From Paenibacillaceae bacterium (GTDB lineage Bacteria; Bacillota; Bacilli; Paenibacillales; Paenibacillaceae): DNA of 64,000 nt. The notes below the pieces were generated by a model. The model was not told the origin of the DNA. It was given only the letters and a program-made list of their open reading frames with translations, and made no database searches. The stretch is taken from assembly GCA_004134985.1 (NCBI GenBank), contig REGQ01000064.1:1-64000 (forward strand). The letters run 5' to 3'. The position numbers and the translations under genes are program-made. Of the stretch, positions 61,693 to 64,000 are shown in pieces (position 1 is the stretch's first letter; each line of letters starts with the position of its first letter).

Positions 61693-62679
61693 TTACGGTG
61701 CTGTCTCAACTGCGGCCGCGCGTTTGGGTGAAAGTGTGGAGCTGACTGTATCAGGCTGCAGACCTTTTCTTCTGATCTCCCTAATTATCCCGGATAGAGC
61801 TTGGCTGGAAGATGAGGTTGGATGCATCAGAATAAGCGTTCCCGGCTCTACGCGCGCAGCGATTTTCCGAACGATCGACTCGGGCGACGGTTTTTTCCAG
61901 TCCAATGTATCGAGCGTCCACAGCACCGTTTTCAATCCCTGATCTGCCGCCACCTCAACCGTTGTCTGATTGTAATCGCCGGATGGAGGTGCGAACCATA
62001 TATTGTCAACCTTCAATTCCTGCTTGAGCAATTGTTCTGTTCTGGCAATCTGTTGATAGGCTTCCGTACGGCCAAGCGTGCTCATGTCCGGATGCGAATA
62101 AGCGTGGTTGGACATCTCATGCCCTTCCGCCTGAATTTGTCTGGCCAAATCGGCATTTTTCTTCAGCCAGGAGCCATCCAGAAAAAAAGTTGCCTTCACT
62201 TGCTCATCTTTCAGCACTTTTAACATCGGTTCCAAAAATTCATTGCCCCAGGCAACATTAATCATTAGCGCAACCATCGGTTTGTTCGGATTTCCTTTAT
62301 AGATCGGATACCTGCCCAGATCGTCCAGGTGAACCCGCGGCTCAACTTCCCGGTAAACAAGCTGGATGTTTCCATCGGGTAACTTGTTGCTCGCTGCAAT
62401 GCTCTGCTCGATATCAACTTCCAACCCATTATAGCCAGGGATCGCTTTCCATACCCGGTCTACCCGTGCGTCTACCGGTGCAATACTGCGATTGGCAGCT
62501 TCTGCTTCAATCCGCTCCCGCAGCGTCTGGTCATTACTAATAAAGACCTCCTTGACCGCTGTCAGGCCACTCCCTTGCTTAACCGCATCGACATAACCTG
62601 TAATACTGCTGTCCAAAGTGAAAATTGCTGCCATTACAATCAGTGTGACCGTAATGACCCCCCATTGTTTTCGTCGCAT
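61693..62679 (-). CDS. Polysaccharide deacetylase-like protein, YlxY type
   Basis: The 328-residue protein has an N-terminal anchor and a C-terminal NodB fold. HEMSNHAYSHPDMSTL carries the metal His pair, and WFAPPSGDYN and TLDTLDWKKPSPESIV match later motifs. The first NodB motif, usually TFDDG with the catalytic Asp, here reads MINVAWGNEF, so the Asp pair is absent. YlxY proteins between pnp and the peptidase gene are typical of Bacillus. Deacetylase activity is uncertain. Confidence 0.86.
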   Translation of the reverse strand: MRRKQWGVITVTLIVMAAIFTLDSSITGYVDAVKQGSGLTAVKEVFISNDQTLRERIEAEAANRSIAPVDARVDRVWKAIPGYNGLEVDIEQSIAASNKLPDGNIQLVYREVEPRVHLDDLGRYPIYKGNPNKPMVALMINVAWGNEFLEPMLKVLKDEQVKATFFLDGSWLKKNADLARQIQAEGHEMSNHAYSHPDMSTLGRTEAYQQIARTEQLLKQELKVDNIWFAPPSGDYNQTTVEVAADQGLKTVLWTLDTLDWKKPSPESIVRKIAARVEPGTLILMHPTSSSSQALSGIIREIRRKGLQPDTVSSTLSPKRAAAVETAP

Positions 62680-62754
62680 GGCAATTCCCGCCCCTTCCAT
62701 TCCTTGCATTCTATGAATGGTGGGACGAGATTATGTTTTAAAAAACAAACAAAA

Positions 62755-62777
62755 AGAGACAGAAATGTTCTGGCTCT
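62755..62777 (-). terminator. Possible terminator after pnp
   Basis: AGAG(C)CAGA/TCTG(T)CTCT stem followed by TTTTTG on the minus strand, about 30 bases after the pnp stop. Confidence 0.6.
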
Positions 62778-62806
62778 TTATCGTAAAAATATCGAATTCG
62801 TTCAGT

Positions 62807-64000
62807 TTAGTTTGCAGAAGCCTGTGCAGCAAGTACCGCTTTACGGGACAGATTGACGCGCCCCTGCTGATCGATTTCCGTTACTTTCACTGTAATTTGA
62901 TCTCCAATTTTAACTACGTCTTCGGTCTTCGCCACACGTTCAGCAGCAAGCTGTGAAATGTGAACCAACCCTTCTTTGCCTGGCAAAATTTCAACGAAGG
63001 CGCCAAATTTCTCTACCCGTTTCACTGTTCCCAGGTAAACCTCACCCACGACAACCTCTTTGACAATGCCTTCAATGATTTGTCTGGCTTTCTGGTTCAT
63101 CTCTTCATTGGAAGAAGCGATGAAAACCGTTCCATCTTGCTCGATGTCGATTTTAACACCAGTTTCCTCGATGATTTTGTTAATGATTTTACCGCCTGCA
63201 CCAATGACGTCGCGGATTTTGTCCGGATTGATATTCAGGATCAAAATTTTCGGCGCGTATTGTGACAAGCTTTGGCGCGGCTGGCTCATAATCGCCATCA
63301 TTTGTTCCAAAATAAACAAACGTCCTTCACGAGCCTGTTCAAGCGATTGTTCCAAAATGGCACGGTCGATACCGGCAATTTTGATGTCCATCTGGATAGC
63401 TGTCACACCTTCAGCTGTTCCGGCTACTTTAAAGTCCATATCCCCGAGGTGATCTTCCATCCCTTGAATATCAGTCAAAATAGAGAAATGGTCGCCTTCC
63501 TTGATCAAGCCCATGGCTACACCTGCAACCGGTGCTTTAATCGGTACGCCGGCATCCATCATCGCCAATGTGCTGGCACAAATACTCGCTTGTGAAGAAG
63601 ATCCATTGGACTCAAGCACTTCTGATACAAGACGAATAGTATACGGGAAGTCCTTCTCAGCAGGAATCACTTTCGCCAAAGCTCGTTCTCCCAAAGCACC
63701 GTGACCGATTTCGCGGCGACCAGGCGCACGCAGCGGTCTGGCTTCCCCGACACTGAACGGTGGGAAGTTATAGTGATGCATAAAGCGCTTTGAATCTTCC
63801 GGGCTGATTCCGTCAAGAATTTGAACGTCTCCGAGTGCTCCCAGTGTACAGATGCTGAGTGCCTGCGTTTGCCCACGCGTAAACAAACCAGAACCGTGTG
63901 TACGTGGCAGCAGGGCAACATCACACTCGATCGGCCTGATTTCGCTCAATGCTCGTCCATCTGGACGAATTTTGTCATGCGTGATCAAACGGCGCACTTC
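62807..64000 (-). CDS. pnp: Polyribonucleotide nucleotidyltransferase, C-terminal part
   Basis: The gene runs in from the right edge; about 397 codons to the stop are seen. The second RNase PH domain has [18 protein letters not shown] and [20 protein letters not shown], then the KH domain [20 protein letters not shown] and an S1 domain [20 protein letters not shown]. PNPase degrades RNA from the 3' end with phosphate. The protein ends soon after the S1 domain. The N-terminal part and any rpsO neighbour lie outside the window. Confidence 0.97.
   Translation of the reverse strand, partial: EVRRLITHDKIRPDGRALSEIRPIECDVALLPRTHGSGLFTRGQTQALSICTLGALGDVQILDGISPEDSKRFMHHYNFPPFSVGEARPLRAPGRREIGHGALGERALAKVIPAEKDFPYTIRLVSEVLESNGSSSQASICASTLAMMDAGVPIKAPVAGVAMGLIKEGDHFSILTDIQGMEDHLGDMDFKVAGTAEGVTAIQMDIKIAGIDRAILEQSLEQAREGRLFILEQMMAIMSQPRQSLSQYAPKILILNINPDKIRDVIGAGGKIINKIIEETGVKIDIEQDGTVFIASSNEEMNQKARQIIEGIVKEVVVGEVYLGTVKRVEKFGAFVEILPGKEGLVHISQLAAERVAKTEDVVKIGDQITVKVTEIDQQGRVNLSRKAVLAAQASAN

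Overview
The window looks like chromosome of an endospore-forming Bacillota of the Paenibacillus type. The evidence is gene content (SpoIVA, SpoVIF, SpmA/SpmB, dipicolinate synthase, YpeB, TRAP), strong GGAGG-type ribosome sites with frequent TTG/GTG starts, and gene order that tracks two Bacillus subtilis regions: tyrA-hisC-trp-aro-cheR-hep-mtrB-hbs-spoIVA-yph-rpsA-cmk-ype-res-spm, then rnj-dapA-dapG-spoVF-mlpA-ylxY-pnp. Nearly everything is on the minus strand. The exceptions are serA and one anchored protein of unknown function. The species cannot be named from sequence alone.

Layout. 1-828 is the start of an IS110-family transposase that runs off the left edge. 936-1330 holds a dispersed repeat followed by a tandem array of about 40-bp units. 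1549-12883 is an aromatic supraoperon (aroC-aroB-aroH, then trpEDCFBA-hisC-tyrA). Its trp leader (9853-10240) has a promoter, a 5' stem-loop, eleven NAG triplets fitting the 11-mer TRAP protein, and an intrinsic terminator; the TRAP gene mtrB lies at 20417. 13481-19458 carries cheR and a menaquinone operon in which mqnA, ubiX and ubiA-type genes sit between hepS-menG and hepT. This points to the futalosine route. 19699-25871 has mtrB, tRNA-Pro(GGG), HU, spoIVA and small genes, including two 2Fe-2S ferredoxins and a nucleotidyltransferase-like protein.

25913-37118 holds lipid genes (gpsA, plsY, plsC), der, the YIEGIA pair, the S1 protein gene, cmk, a PilZ protein, ypeB and prsW. 37198-41434 has a MecA-type adaptor, a phosphoesterase, a CPBP protease, the anchored unknown and a rhodanese. 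serA (41760) follows an unexplained leader with two strong hairpins. 43481-49151 is the resABCDE cytochrome c maturation and redox-sensing operon. 49231-52404 is rluB-spmB-spmA-dacB. 53032-58973 is RNase J and the lysine/dipicolinate genes. 59199-59374 is a second, inverted copy of the left-edge dispersed repeat. dut, an M16 peptidase, a YlxY-type deacetylase-like protein and partial pnp close the window.

How it works together: serA, aro and trp genes supply chorismate and serine for tryptophan, with TRAP sensing tryptophan. Chorismate also feeds the mqnA menaquinone branch, whose product serves the respiratory chain that Res proteins mature and sense. dapG and dapA feed SpoVFAB, which makes dipicolinate for spores whose coat and cortex use SpoIVA, SpoVIF, SpmA/B, DacB and YpeB. 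The items most worth a second look are the TRAP-type trp leader, the serA leader, the inverted dispersed repeats with the adjoining array and IS110 end, the futalosine genes inside the hep operon, and the J2-like RNase J with intact catalytic motifs.
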